A DNA stretch of 64,000 nucleotides from Punica granatum (lineage: Eukaryota; Streptophyta; Magnoliopsida; Myrtales; Lythraceae): the NCBI RefSeq assembly GCF_007655135.1, contig NC_045132.1, positions 14,570,001 through 14,634,000 on the forward strand, written 5' to 3'. Made by a program: the position numbers and the translations under genes. The first letter of the stretch is position 1. Every line of letters begins with the position of its first letter. The notes below the pieces were generated by a model. The model saw nothing but the letters and a program-made list of their open reading frames with translations, was not told the origin of the DNA and searched no databases. Below are positions 21,031 through 32,707 of the stretch, piece by piece.

Positions 21031-22921
21031 ATGGGTTCAGTCGTGATACCTATTCAGGAAAGTAAAAGGGATGACGTTGCTTCAGAACCTAAGAAAAGCT
21101 TCCGGTCCTATGTAGCTTCTGTTGGTTTTGTTAGAGAGGGGAGAAGCAAGTATGATATGAGGAAGGTGATTCATAGTATAAAGGTTGGGATAGCCCTTGT
21201 CCTAGTTTCACTCCTCTATCTCGTTGATCCACTGTACAATGAAGTTGGCAAGAATGCTATGTGGGCAATCATGACGGTCGTGGTCCTCTTCGAGTTTTTT
21301 GCTGGTTTGCAACTTAAATCATTCATTTATGTCTATCCTTTTGTGTTTAATGTAACGGGCATATACAGATTATAACGGTGTGAACTTGTAAATTTCCTGT
21401 AGGTGCCACACTCAGCAAGGGGATAAATCGTGGTATTGGGACGATACTAGGAGGTGCCTTAGGGTGCATTGCTGCTGTTCTTGCTCAACAAATTGGTGGA
21501 GTCGGAAATTCAGTTTTGGTGGGCATATCTATATTTATATTTGGTAAGATGCCTTTGTATTAGGCCTTTTGTACGATATAATATCACGCAACATAGATTT
21601 TACTTGAGGCAGTAGATGAGAAATACAGCACAAAACTAGAAAACAGCTGAAGCTAAACCCAGTTTTATGGTTCGAGTTATTCTGACCATTACGACATTGA
21701 TTTGAAGTTCATGATTACTTATAATATATATGAACCTTGAATTGCAGGGGCAGCTGCAACGTATTCTCGGCTAATTCCAAGCATTAAGATAAGATACGAT
21801 TATGGGTCCATGATATTCATCCTCACCTTTACTCTGGTAGTGGTGTCCGGTTTGAGGGCAGAGCAGGTCATGGATGTTGCTCGGCAGCGTCTCGCTACAA
21901 TTGGGATGGGATTCGGTATATGCATCTTCACGAGCTTGCTTGTGTTCCCTAATTGGGCAAGTGACGAACTTCATGTTTCTATGGCCACCAAATTAGAACA
22001 TGTTGCTTCCTCCATTGAAGGTACCAAGTCAATCAGATTCCTCGTCTTCCTCTCTAGGATTTCATCATTCATGCGGCGCCTGCTTTCTCTCCTATCAGCA
22101 ATTAACCATAAGTTTCTTCAATTGTTTTTCATAAGGATGCTTGGAGGAGTACTTCATGTCGGGAAGTGATAAGGAAAAACAGGGAAGCAATAGCTGCAAG
22201 AATTGCAAGAGTGTTCTGCATTCGAAATCTAAGGACGAGATGCTAGTGAGCAATAGTTCTGAACTCCCATTTTGATATGTTCGATTCAACTTTCTTTGGG
22301 TGTAATCACAGCTTATTGATGAACTTGCTGATGCATTTTTAGGCTAATTTCGCAAGGTGGGAACCATGGCATGGTAAATTCGGTTTCTCATATCCATGGA
22401 ACAAGTATCTACAGATCGGGGAGAATCTTAGAGAGCTTGCTGTAACCGTTGTTTCACTAAGAAGCTGCCTCGAATCTCCAAGACAGGTGAAATCTAATGT
22501 TTCCATATCGTCTGAGTGATACTTCGACTTCCGAGGTCTATTCAGCTAAGTCTTTTTTTCTCTTCGGTAAATAAGCTTGATTAATTTTGATGTATACTAT
22601 TAGCCCACGAAGGATCTACGGGAGCCAATGAGAGAACCATGCAGAGCTGTCGTGTCAACGCTGTCTTGGGCTCTAAATGAGCTCAGAGAGAGCATCATGA
22701 AGATGAAAAAGTTCCAAGGAGGCCCAGAGGTCTTGCCCAAGTTAAAGGCGGTAAGAGTCGAACTGACACTGCTCACAGCTCAAGTTGGAGCATTACAGAA
22801 GGATGAGGAACTGGCTGTGGTGAGCTTCGTGTTCTTGCTCACGGAAATAGTCGAGAAGGTGGAGGAATTGGGTAAAGAGGTCGAGGAACTTGGCAAACTC
22901 GCCAGATTCCGAGCTTTATAG
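21031..22921 (+). CDS. ALMT: Aluminium-activated malate transporter family protein (6 exons)
   Basis: ALMT proteins are plant anion channels, often malate-permeable, in the plasma membrane or tonoplast. Inferred exons are 21031-21304, 21403-21543, 21748-22020, 22136-22245, 22343-22486 and 22604-22921. All introns are GT..AG and the phases join without a stop, giving 419 residues. Six hydrophobic segments lie near residues 52-65, 75-92, 103-121, 128-145, 158-173 and 188-205. Family blocks seen include NAMWAIMTVVVLFEF, GATLSKGINRGIGT, YDYGSMIFILTF and GCLEEYF. The WEP motif is W272-E273-P274, within ARWEPWHG. The C-terminal half is cytosolic-type and ends in a Glu/Lys-rich helix and LARFRAL. 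The length is somewhat below the roughly 450-550 usual for the family, but both ends look natural. ATG 21031 gives a family-like N-terminus. The ion specificity and whether aluminium activates it cannot be told from sequence. Confidence 0.93.
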
Positions 22922-24181
22922 TAAATCCATTCGATAATATTAGTAATTGATGCAACTAGTGACCAGGGTAAGTAAGCAGTTGCCATTTATTTTGGGTGGC
23001 AAAATGACAATCAAGCATAATTATTAAGATTACAAACAACAGATGGCGTGACTTGTAAAAGTATATGTACGCCGTATAATATGTATCTGCTAAGGGGACT
23101 TCATGATGTTCATATCGAACTATTATGGGCCTCTGCTGCTGTGATAATTACGGTTAACTATTGGCTTAGTGTGTATTTGACGCACTGATGGTCTGTAATT
23201 CCGTCCAAATAATTTTTGCTTTCGCTAACTCATTTGCTAGAGCTCTTTATTTTTTTTCGCTTGCAATGTCTACTGAAAAGATCAAGGCAAACAAATATAA
23301 TATTTTCAGTGGAAGAATTAACATTTCCAGTCTCAATTACCAAATAGTAAACGATGCTTGTTTCAATTTCTCATATACTGTAAATTCTATGTTAATAAAA
23401 CTATACTTTGTTTTGGAACTTTAAGAAAATTTATCACTTTAATGTGACTGAGTCCATGATTAATACGTCTGGTAAAGCTTATTAGAGTGTCACTGCATGA
23501 TTTACATGTCTGCAATACTATACTATTGAGCTGTGTCACCCTCCATGCTACCATCTGTGTTTGCAGTGGTAACTCGGATTATGCGAAACAGTTAAGTGAT
23601 GGTGTCACTCCACGTTAGCTGCAACGTCAGATTTCCATTACTTCAATTTGACTTCTGGCTATTTTGATAGACGAAATTGAAGTTCCGAGACGATTTTGAT
23701 TATAAAATTTCTTTAGGATCAAACTGGCGGCTGTGTCAAACTTTAAGGACCACCTTAGCTTGACAATTTCCCTTGCCCTATGCTTTAACATAAACAAGCA
23801 GTAGAGCGAACGAACGCTTATATAGTTGCAATAACTATAGTTGATTTCATTAGTACAGTGGGGAGTTACAATTGCAAATGTATTTGGTACATAGGGAAGC
23901 TCTATGTATAAAAGGGTACTGAAAGTTTCACTAACAAAAATCGAACCCAAAATCTCTTGATTTCATATAAGAACGTGTGGTACTACACTGCATTCTTATT
24001 TCTCGTCCCCGCTAGGTTTTGATTTTTTTTTGGGTGGAAAGATTATTAAATACAGCAAAAGATAGGGTGCCATTAATTATTCGGAGAGCATGGAATTCAA
24101 GTCCATACCATAAGAAGAAGGGAAATCGAAATAAGCCAATCTTCTCCTCTTCTATTGAAGCAATTGAGAACACAGTTGTGT
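22922..24181. other. ALMT 3' flank and intergenic DNA
   Basis: The ALMT 3' UTR must begin here, but no clear poly(A) signal was chosen. No other gene is supported; open frames at 23188-23424 and 23627-23950 lack family features. Confidence 0.45.
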
Positions 24182-24295
24182 GCAATCAGTTATATGGTGC
24201 AATTAGTTTTTTGATAATCAATAAATCATTTACTTATTTACCAGTAATTGAAATCTAACCGTTCAAAAAACTAATTGCACCATATAATTGGTTGC
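24182..24295. repeat. Inverted repeat, 33-bp arms
   Basis: Arms 24182-24214 and 24263-24295 are reverse complements apart from about two positions (core TATATGGTGCAATTAG). The loop is about 48 bp. It may be a small foldback element. Confidence 0.65.
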
Positions 24296-25719
24296 TCTAC
24301 CAAATTTCCTGATATACACTGGTTAATAAAATGGGATTCCTATCTTTTTTGGGAAATAAAATTGAAGCCTAGCACTTAATTAACGTATTGCAGGCATATA
24401 GTCAAAAGAGATCCTATCAAATGAGATTTGTGGCCTCCTGCCCCAGTTTGAGTGGGGAAAATGACTACACCCACTATACAATTTAATGACATGAAAGCAA
24501 CAAAAGTGACCTAACCCAATTATTATACACATATAAATAATTAGGAAATAGAGAGAAAAGAAAGCCTTTAACCAATTAATCAATGACAATTATCAGGTGT
24601 AATTAAAGAGCGCAGTACGGAAAGACAATTCCGTGACACGGAATTAGTTCAACTTTTAGGTAAGTGCCCGTAGTCATACCACTTCTCATTTGTACTTTGT
24701 TGACGCAACTTTCTTCACATTGTTATTTTTTATATTTTATTTTCCTTCTTGTTGCGAGGTGGAGTTTGTGTCATCATGTCACGATACGCGGTGACGCTCT
24801 CGTTGCTTCCGTTTTAAAGTGAGTATTCATATACAGTAGTAGTCCTACAAGGACGGATGGGTACAATAATAAAGCAAGATATCGAAGACTGAAATTGTTA
24901 AATCATAATTATATAATACTTAAAAGCGTATATATAGGCTGAAATTGGGATTTACTTGTCGATGCTGTGCGTTTTCATGTGTGGCAGTGATTCAATGATT
25001 TTGATCGCGAAATGAATGAATTTGGGTTTAAGATGATTTACCAGGGCAAAAGGACTCCTTTCTCAGAACGTCCATTAATTGAATGTAACCTCAAAAAAAA
25101 AAAAAAAAAAAAGATGTGGCTGCACCACAGATAAGTAATTTTAAAACTTATGAGTTCACTGTTGTGCGATTTTTCAAGTGTAAAACTTAATAAATTCATA
25201 AAAATTCATGTATTTATTGATTTAAATTAAATGAATTTGGTTATATTCGATTCAACGATTTCTAAGTATTCATCTATGTTATTTGTATTTGGAGATATAA
25301 TTTAACAATTTTTTCTTAAAATATAAAAATTTTCTCAATAAATTAAAATTTTTACTAAAGATAAAAAATGCTTTCAAAAATTTAATTATTAAAGTACCAT
25401 AAATAGGCCGTAGTAAAATTCATTTTGTACACCATCTTCTTTTTACTCATTTTTCACAATAACTCACTCCAATCCATTTCACTCATGATCGATATACTCT
25501 CATACATTTTAAATATGACTATCTCTATTATATTTTTGTTCATTTTGTGTGCAATTATATATATTTTATAATATAATACTTTTTGTAATGTTTTATGACA
25601 GTAATAATCTCATATAAATTTAGTTACTTCTTGTTATCTTGTAATTTTGTTCTTCATAGTTTTATTGGATAATTTTTTAATAAAAAAATAGTATTATATA
25701 TTATTCTAGAAATGAGAGA
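24296..25719. other. Intergenic, nothing recognised
   Basis: Contains an A run at 25093-25112, possibly a retroposon tail, without an identifiable body upstream. No gene is supported. Confidence 0.4.
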
Positions 25720-26100
25720 GATTGATGAAATGTCTCCGGCACCGAATACTGTGGAGGTGCTCATATACACAGTAGCCCCGATACAACAAATATGGAAAGA
25801 TGTCAAAGATTATACAATATCTTAAAATAATATTAATTCAACTATTTTTCGATATCTCTTGATTCTCTCAAATACTCTTCAATATTTCTTGATTCTCTTG
25901 ATATTCTGTGATTCTCTCCAATACTCCCCCGCAAGCACAACGGTTGAGAGTCGAACGATGAGCTTGAGCTTGATCTAAGTGAAGCATCTTGTGAAGAGGC
26001 CCTAGTGATATCCAATGTGACGCGATGATTGGCATTGCTCCCCCATAAGTGCAATGATCCCCGAAAATTGAGAAGTTAAAAAGAGAACCCCAAGTTGTTT
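25720..26100 (-). repeat. Copia 3'-end relic, minus strand
   Basis: CTCCAATACTCCCCCGCAAG at about 25916-25935 is the reverse complement of a copia PPT and LTR junction (GGGGGAGTATTGGAG type). The sequence to its left would be LTR in reverse orientation, and a TATTCTCTTGATTCTC-type repeat occurs there. No protein similarity remains. Confidence 0.4.
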
Positions 26101-26197
26101 AGTACGGGTTGGTCCATTGAGGCTTGAAAAGAGATGCTCAAGAGAAAGAATAGGAGCATAGTACCATGGGTTGGGCTCCTATGGGTCGATTGATATG

Positions 26198-26273
26198 GGA
26201 GAAAGTCTCCTATGCAATGGTGTTACCACGCCATCGATGACATGGTAACCCCGTTGCATAGAAGACTTTCTCC
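26198..26273. repeat. Hairpin with 31-bp arms and 14-bp loop
   Basis: Arms 26198-26228 and 26243-26273 pair at 28 of 31 positions (GGAGAAAGTCT..CTATGCAA). The size and near-perfect pairing fit a foldback repeat or a small-RNA precursor. No expression evidence exists. Confidence 0.65.
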
Positions 26274-26699
26274 GTGAAAGGAGAAGGAACAAAGAAGAGG
26301 AAGAAGAAGAATAAATGGGGTTATGTGTAAATCAATGGGTCCCATAAAGTTAGAGTTAACCGTCTACATATACAACTTAACGGAATTTGTAACGGAATAT
26401 CATTTCTAAGTTAATTTTGAAAACATGTATTTTTTTACTACAAAACAAAATTTAGAATAAAACTTAGATTTTTTTTAATTTAGTTATTTAACGGGATTTT
26501 TTTTATTATTTACTCAAACAAGATTGAGGAAAAAGTGATCGACCAAAGCAAAATACGATGGTAAAAACTTTGTTAAAATATATAATTAAAAGACAAAAAT
26601 ATTTTTCATTGCCCCTCTCATTTCATGGGGTCCCTCAGGGAATGGAAGGGAATCAGTTCCCCTATAAAAGGGAATTGGAAATCGATTCCGTATACCAAA

Positions 26700-27112
26700 C
26701 AAAAACAATTGGATTGAATTGTCACGTTACGACATTTTTAAGGACAACTTTGCACAAAAGAAAACTTGAGAGATTTAAAACAAGATAAAATTAAAAATGT
26801 AAAATTTTTTAAAAAAGGAAGGTGTCGATTAGGAGGGGAGGGGCCTTCAGCCATCCACAGTTGGCAACCCCATCTGGGGGTTAGTTGGTCGGTGAAGGTC
26901 GCCTGCGTCGGCCAAGAGCCGGCCAGCAGCCCCAATTGAGGGTTGGGTAGGCGATGGGGCTCCCCCGACCTCTCCCCCCTATCAGCCCTTTCCTCTCCTT
27001 TTTCTCTTTTACATTTTTGGTTTTATTACATTTTAAATCCCTCAAATGTTCTTTTGTGCAAAATTATCCACGAAAATGTCATGACGTTACCATCCAATCC
27101 AATTTTGGACGG
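26700..27112. mobile_element. Foldback MITE with GC-rich core
   Basis: The left arm, about 26706-26825, and the right arm, about 26995-27109, are reverse complements with scattered changes. Shared words include CAATTGGATTG, TTTGCACAAAAGAA and GAGRGATTTAAAA. The centre, 26826-26994, is GC-rich and holds its own short inverted GGGGAGG/CCTCTCC pair. Long terminal inverted repeats suggest a Mutator-like or foldback origin. Target duplication was not resolved. Confidence 0.65.
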
Positions 27113-27285
27113 AAAAGTAACGATATGATGTGTGGTAAAAATTTAAAAATCGTGGCGTACTGTGAAAATTATTGAAAATATGATTTATGGTAAAATTATT
27201 TTAGAAATCATGATATATGGTGTTATTTACCTTAATAAATACTTCCAAAGCCGACCCAATTGGGTCACGACCTCTCATTTGTATA

Positions 27286-28000
27286 TGGTATTAGAGTTGA
27301 CCCTAGTCCTAGTCCTTTCTTTTCTCCCTTTCTCCCAAACCATTATATTGAATGACTCTTCCTTCAATAATACAATCGCTGGCCTCTCTAGCAACACTAT
27401 TACCAACTATCAGTGTTACGGCGCCGACTTACACAAAAGCAACCGTGCTGCAAAGCTTCTTGGATGGTGCCGCAACACCAATTGTCTGTATTGTGGCGCC
27501 ATCCGGCCCTACACGTGGTGCACCACATCCAACTTCTTCTAATGCTATTCCTTATGGTTTATCTTCATCTCTTCCCTCATCTAACCAATGGCCTTCCACG
27601 TCCTCCCATCACATGATTACTCGTTCAAAATATGGTTTTGAGAAAACTAATAAAGGGTCCTTAATTGCCACCTCTCCTTCCTTAGTCACAAAACATAGCT
27701 ATGTGCTATTCTGAGTTAGTTAAGGATCCTCTAGGACTACACTTGGAGCTTGGTTCCATCGAACAATAAAATGAATGTGGTTGGAAGCACTTGACTATAC
27801 AAGATTAAGTATAGGGTTGATAGCTCCAGTATAATGCACGCTTAGTCTCACAAGGATATAAACAGGTATTGATTATCATATGACCTTCAATCCCGGGGTC
27901 AAACCCTTTACAATATGTCTTGTCTTGCCTTTAGCCTTCCCCTCATATTAGGATATTCATCAACTAGATATCAAGAACACCTTTTTCAATGATGATGATG
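27286..28000 (+). pseudogene. Internally deleted copia relic (PBS plus RT fragments)
   Basis: TGGTATTAGAGT at 27286-27297 is a copia Met-type PBS. At about 27600 a frame reads HHMITRSKYGFEK, the motif at the integrase-RT junction of copia elements. At about 27850-27985 a degenerate frame reads GIDYHMTFNPGVKPFTICLVL, corresponding to the HETFSPVVK block of RT. Gag, protease and integrase are absent, so at least 2.5 kb was deleted between PBS and RT. Stops break every frame. Confidence 0.7.
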
Positions 28001-28082
28001 ATCGGGGCATGATGATGAGGCTGATGCACAAGAGCATGAAAATCGGGCACTTTAAGATAGAGCTGATGCACCATAACTTGGA

Positions 28083-28331
28083 GACATGCATGTGCCGAGT
28101 GGATCAATCACACGAGTGAGGGCAAGACAGATCCAACAAGTTGTGGAGAGTTTGATTGTTAATCATGGAGATATGAGCTTGGGCGATATAGACTTTTTGG
28201 GCCACAAAGCTTTCAGCTTAAATGGGCCTAATAAACGGTTAAGTTTACTAACTTGTCATAAGTTGGTGGACACACAAGTCAAACTGGAGAAGACCCATAA
28301 GGAAGGCCGAGAGGAGTTGAGTTTGGAATAA
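28083..28331 (+). pseudogene. Gypsy pol C-terminal tail relic
   Basis: The frame reads HVPSGSITRVRARQIQQVVESLIVNHGD, which resembles the GPITRARAKK motif near the end of plant Ty3/gypsy (chromovirus-type) polyproteins. About 50 more codons follow, then a stop at 28329-28331. No catalytic domain precedes it; copia RT debris lies directly upstream. Confidence 0.6.
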
Positions 28332-28501
28332 ACTCAAGGCCAATTACTTTAGGTGGCATACCTTTATTTTTCTTGAAATGTTTTTAGTTTTAGGAAACTA
28401 AGGTTGGTTTATTTGTCAAGTTTATTTCTTTCCAATTACACCGAGGCTTATATAAGGGGATTGAGTACTTGATCATAAGGTTAGAATTTTTTGGGTGAAG
28501 T
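28332..28501 (+). repeat. LTR-like fragment after the gypsy pol tail
   Basis: The position after a pol terminus and a TTATATAAGGGGATTGAG promoter-like box at about 28449 suggest remains of a gypsy 3' LTR. It is cut by the long LTR beginning at 28502. Confidence 0.4.
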
Positions 28502-30128
28502 TGTCAACACCTCATTTTGGTCCACCGTCTCCCAAACAGAGCATCAGCAGCAAATCTAGCCACAACCCTACAGAAATGATAGAGCAAGGCTTAGCAATGC
28601 CGGGCTATTATTCACAGACATGGCCTACAGATGCGATCAAGCAGGAGAAACACCAAGTAATACACAAAAGCCACAGAACGTAACCCAAAGAGACCAAAGA
28701 GGACTTGGACTCCAAAAGACAAGACTGGCTCATCACAGTGCAATTCCCTGACAATTGACCCGAGCTTACAAGAACCCTACTCGATGTCAAATTGAGATTC
28801 TGCTCTAGGCATATTCGGGAAAATAGGCAAATCTCTCAAGCAAACCCAGTTTGGGCTCAAGTGCATGCACGTAGTAAATGCTCGGGGCCTGTTTCTAATA
28901 GAATAGAGCACACTAGGCCACATAATGCACTTAGATCCTCCTTGGTGCCAAACTGAAGATTTGCCTGGGCGCATTCATAACATGATTCACATCTCCTGAG
29001 CAGATCCAAAATGAGCCCAAACGCATGCGCCTGATGAACAGTCGGAGTCCGTTTTGATAGAACAGAGAACGCAGGTGTCTCGGACACGTTCGAATACTCA
29101 CCAAAGGCATCATGTGACCACCGACCATAATTCCAAGGACAAAAGGGTCATTTGACCCACTTGGTAGGGGCATAATGATTTTTTGGCCTACTTGGATACA
29201 AAACAGGGCAAAAAAAGCAGAACAGAGCCCAGATACATGAATAAATAACATAAATGACTGATTTTGCTCCGTTCGCTCGAATTGAACAGGATTGACCCTT
29301 GACCTCATGGCAAGGGCGAAATGGTCATTTTACCATGTGTTAAGGGGCAAAATGGTCATTTTAACCCTTACTTGCAAGAAAAGGTCCTTGGGTCCATCGT
29401 TCTGTAAAAATGACAAAATATGTCAAAACGACTGGCGCTGAATGTAGATACGGGATATGCAGACAGAAATGGCCAATTCGACTCCGTTTGCCTGAAGCGA
29501 GCAAAGATGGCCTTCGAGTCTCAAAATCAAACGAACATCCCTGTAAGCAAAATGTGGCATCCTTAAACTCATTTAAGTCGTTTTTCGAGGGCACATTGCT
29601 CATGGGGTGCTTACTTGAGCCACAGGCCTCAAATGCACGAATAACTGGGATACGAGCTTACCCAATTTTCCCCTCGAGTCATGTGGAACCCACGGCCACT
29701 CAAATACTTCCAAGTGTCCAAATATGGCAAATGTGGTTCATTTGAGCCGATTTTTCACGAGTATCACCGATTTCGCATTAACTTGAACTACGGGACTCGA
29801 GTGCGCGACTAATCGGAACTCGAACTTCGCTGACTCAACCCCAAACTTCGTGGGACCCACCCTGCCCTAGCCGCCTCTAAACTGCGTGGGCCCTATCAAA
29901 CCAAGTCGACAACCCCTCCTAGCCGCCCCTTGCTCTCATAGCAGACTTCTTCAAGTTAAAGAGACCAAATTGCATCTTTGCTTCATCCTCTTCAAGCCAA
30001 CTCAAAGCCAACTTGCTTCCTACAATTTTTGACTAATTTCCCCTCCTAATTGGCTCATAAAAACCGGCATTGACCAAAGAATTGGTTAATTGCACTTAAT
30101 TTTTGCAAATTGGCCCTTTAAGCACCTC

Positions 30129-30136
30129 TATATAAA
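30129..30136 (+). promoter_or_regulatory. LTR TATA box, copy A
   Basis: TATATAAA lies at the same position within the LTR as the TATATATA of copy D near 61920, upstream of shared AAAAGCTC-type sequence. It is the likely pol II start region of this LTR family. Confidence 0.5.
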
Positions 30137-32633
30137 CACAAGAGCAAGACCATTAAAAGGGTTCTTCTTTTGGCAAGCATTTCACTCCAAAATTCTTCTC
30201 AAGAACCCCCCTAAAAAGCTCAGCTCGTCCAGCCCACTCCCTTGCCCAAAACAAGGCCAAATTTGTCAAAAAACAAACTGATTTCCGGTGACCGCCCACT
30301 CGACTTAACCCGAGCCTAAAACTAAACACATACTCTCCATGTTTTCGACCTCCCAAATCCATTGGTGGTGTTAGTTTTTTCGTTTGGAGCCTCTAGCAAC
30401 TTGAACCAGGCGTGACCAGAACCTATCCAGAATCGATTTTCGGGTGGCAGCCAACTTCATGGCCCAAGTCATCCCTCTAACCGAGCCACTTCTTGGTGTT
30501 TTGGCTCAAGCACATCCTTAAGCACTTCCCAAGGGTCTTCTCGGAGCAAGGAGCCATCAAGCAACCCATTAAAACCTGCTCAAACCCAAGCTTTTCCTTA
30601 CCTAGTTAAAAAAAAAACAGTTTTGAGCTCACTGGGTTTTCTTGCCTTTTCGAGTTAACATAGGTCCTTGCATGCCACGAGCCACCCACAGCCACCTCAA
30701 GCACCCTCTTGGGAAGTGTCCCAATCTGGGCCAGCTCAAGGAACCACCCCGATCCGTCGATGTAAGCAAGCCAAGCCCGGTGCCTTTCTCGAGTCACCTC
30801 TGTCCACCCGGGTTGCTTGATTGTCTAGTAGGTTTCTGGCAACTTTCTCGACTTGTCCTCGATCCTCTAGGCTAGGTATAACCCTCTTATGACATAGAGA
30901 AGTTAGGTCTTCTAGATCTTTAAGTTTGTGGGGGTGATAAGGCGATTTTTCAACCGGTTTATTGCATGTTCTCGTTTATCTCATTTTATTTCGGTTATTC
31001 CAACTTGTGACGATACATGTGCATGAATGAATGCGTGTAATATATTTTGCATATGGGAAAAGGCTAAACTCGGGGTCGAATAGACCATCTCGACTCAAGG
31101 AAAACAAGAGATCCCGCGGGCATACCTTTTAAGGGGCCGAGATCTTTCTTGGTTTTCTTGAGTCAAGGGTGGCCTCTTCCTCTTCGAACTTAACCTGTTC
31201 CCATGTTTTTACGCTTTGTCAATGCATGAGTATGCACCGTTTTATCGATTCCGCTTAATATCGTATTATTCCGTATGCTTGAACGTTTGCATGTGTTTCC
31301 CCGAGAGCATGGCGGCACCGACTTTGTTATTATGAACTACTATCATGTATGGCACGTGTAGCATGCGAGAAATGATTAAAACCGGGGTGAAGAGACCATC
31401 TCTGACTCGAGGATACCAAGAGGTCTCACGGGCATACCTCTTAAGGGGTCGGGATCTTCTTGGTTCTTTTGAGTTAGGGACGACCTCTTTTCTTCGGTTT
31501 GAAGTCGATTCTCGAATTGGTTGTAACTATACATCCCAATTTGTCGATAACTGGACGATAAAACGCATATTGAGCACGTTAATTCAAGCAAATCAATCCA
31601 TAAACCTGTGCATGTAAAGCACAAGTCCATAACCATTAAAAGAATTTCATACACGGGTAATGAGACGTGTAACTTGGCTTAGCAAATCACTCGACGTCAA
31701 GAACAAAATGTACGAATTGGCAAATAACCGATAATCGCGTCGATGAATTAAGAACGGGTGTCGTTGCCCTTTTCCGAATCTAAATTTTGTAAATTAGTGA
31801 GACACATGGTCTGATGTGACGTGGGCATCCAAGGAAGACTTACGTAACCTGACTAGAGAACGTGCCTAATCCTAGGCTACTCGGTCATGATGCGGGAGTT
31901 TTCTTTGGACCACTCCTAGGCAGATAGACCGATCTTTTGGCTCTTACAAGGTTCAACCATAACCCTAAAAGATCCAAGTGATCGGTTGACACCGGTTACA
32001 GGCCGAGGTGGCCTGCATCATGTAATCTCACTATTTTCACAAACTTCTTTAGAACGCAAGGGCAAAGTCATTAGTTCTTAATTTAGTGACACCCATAGGG
32101 TTACCATAATCGAAAAACTACTGATCGAGAGTAATTGGGCAGCCTGTGCAAGCACAGGTTCATTTGCATTGCCCGTTTCTATTATCCTAGCATGGCTCTG
32201 CGCGCTTGAGGAATCGGGCCAAAGGCACGAGCGGGGACGGCCCGCGAAAAGCTGCAAACCACGGTGCATTCATGGCCTTCCGTGCCTCCGTTTCCTTAAG
32301 TTTATGCGTAGAACGGGTTCTTCTGTCATAAAACGTGCAAAACAACTAATCACGCATTTAGTATAATCAAACATGGGCAATTAGGCAAAAAGGGAATAGC
32401 TTTTGAATTTCTAGGTGAAAATACTCATTTCCGATATAATCAGTAAAGCTGCAGTGCCATTACACTGAATAATTTTAAAACAGATCCACCCACATTTAAT
32501 CAGCCTAGCACCCTCTGAATGCATACATCTTGTTTCGACTAGCTTAGGAAACTGTTTGCCAAGCAACCCTGATTCATAACTGGTTTAATCACGTAAACAG
32601 GACCTAAGCATACCACTTGTCTGTATTCACATG

Positions 32634-32707
32634 TTTTTATCCGTTTTTGTCAGTTTTTATCTATTTTTATCAGTTTTTGTCTGTTTTCATCAATTTTTAT
32701 CTGTTTC
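32634..32707 (+). repeat. 10-bp tandem repeat, about 7 units
   Basis: Units of the form TTTTTRTCNG recur every ten bases. The tract sits inside LTR copy A and has no counterpart noticed in copy C. Confidence 0.75.

Noticed and set aside
20594..21031. 145-codon minus-strand open frame over the ALMT upstream region
   Set aside because: No family similarity, and it is antisense to the likely promoter and 5' leader.
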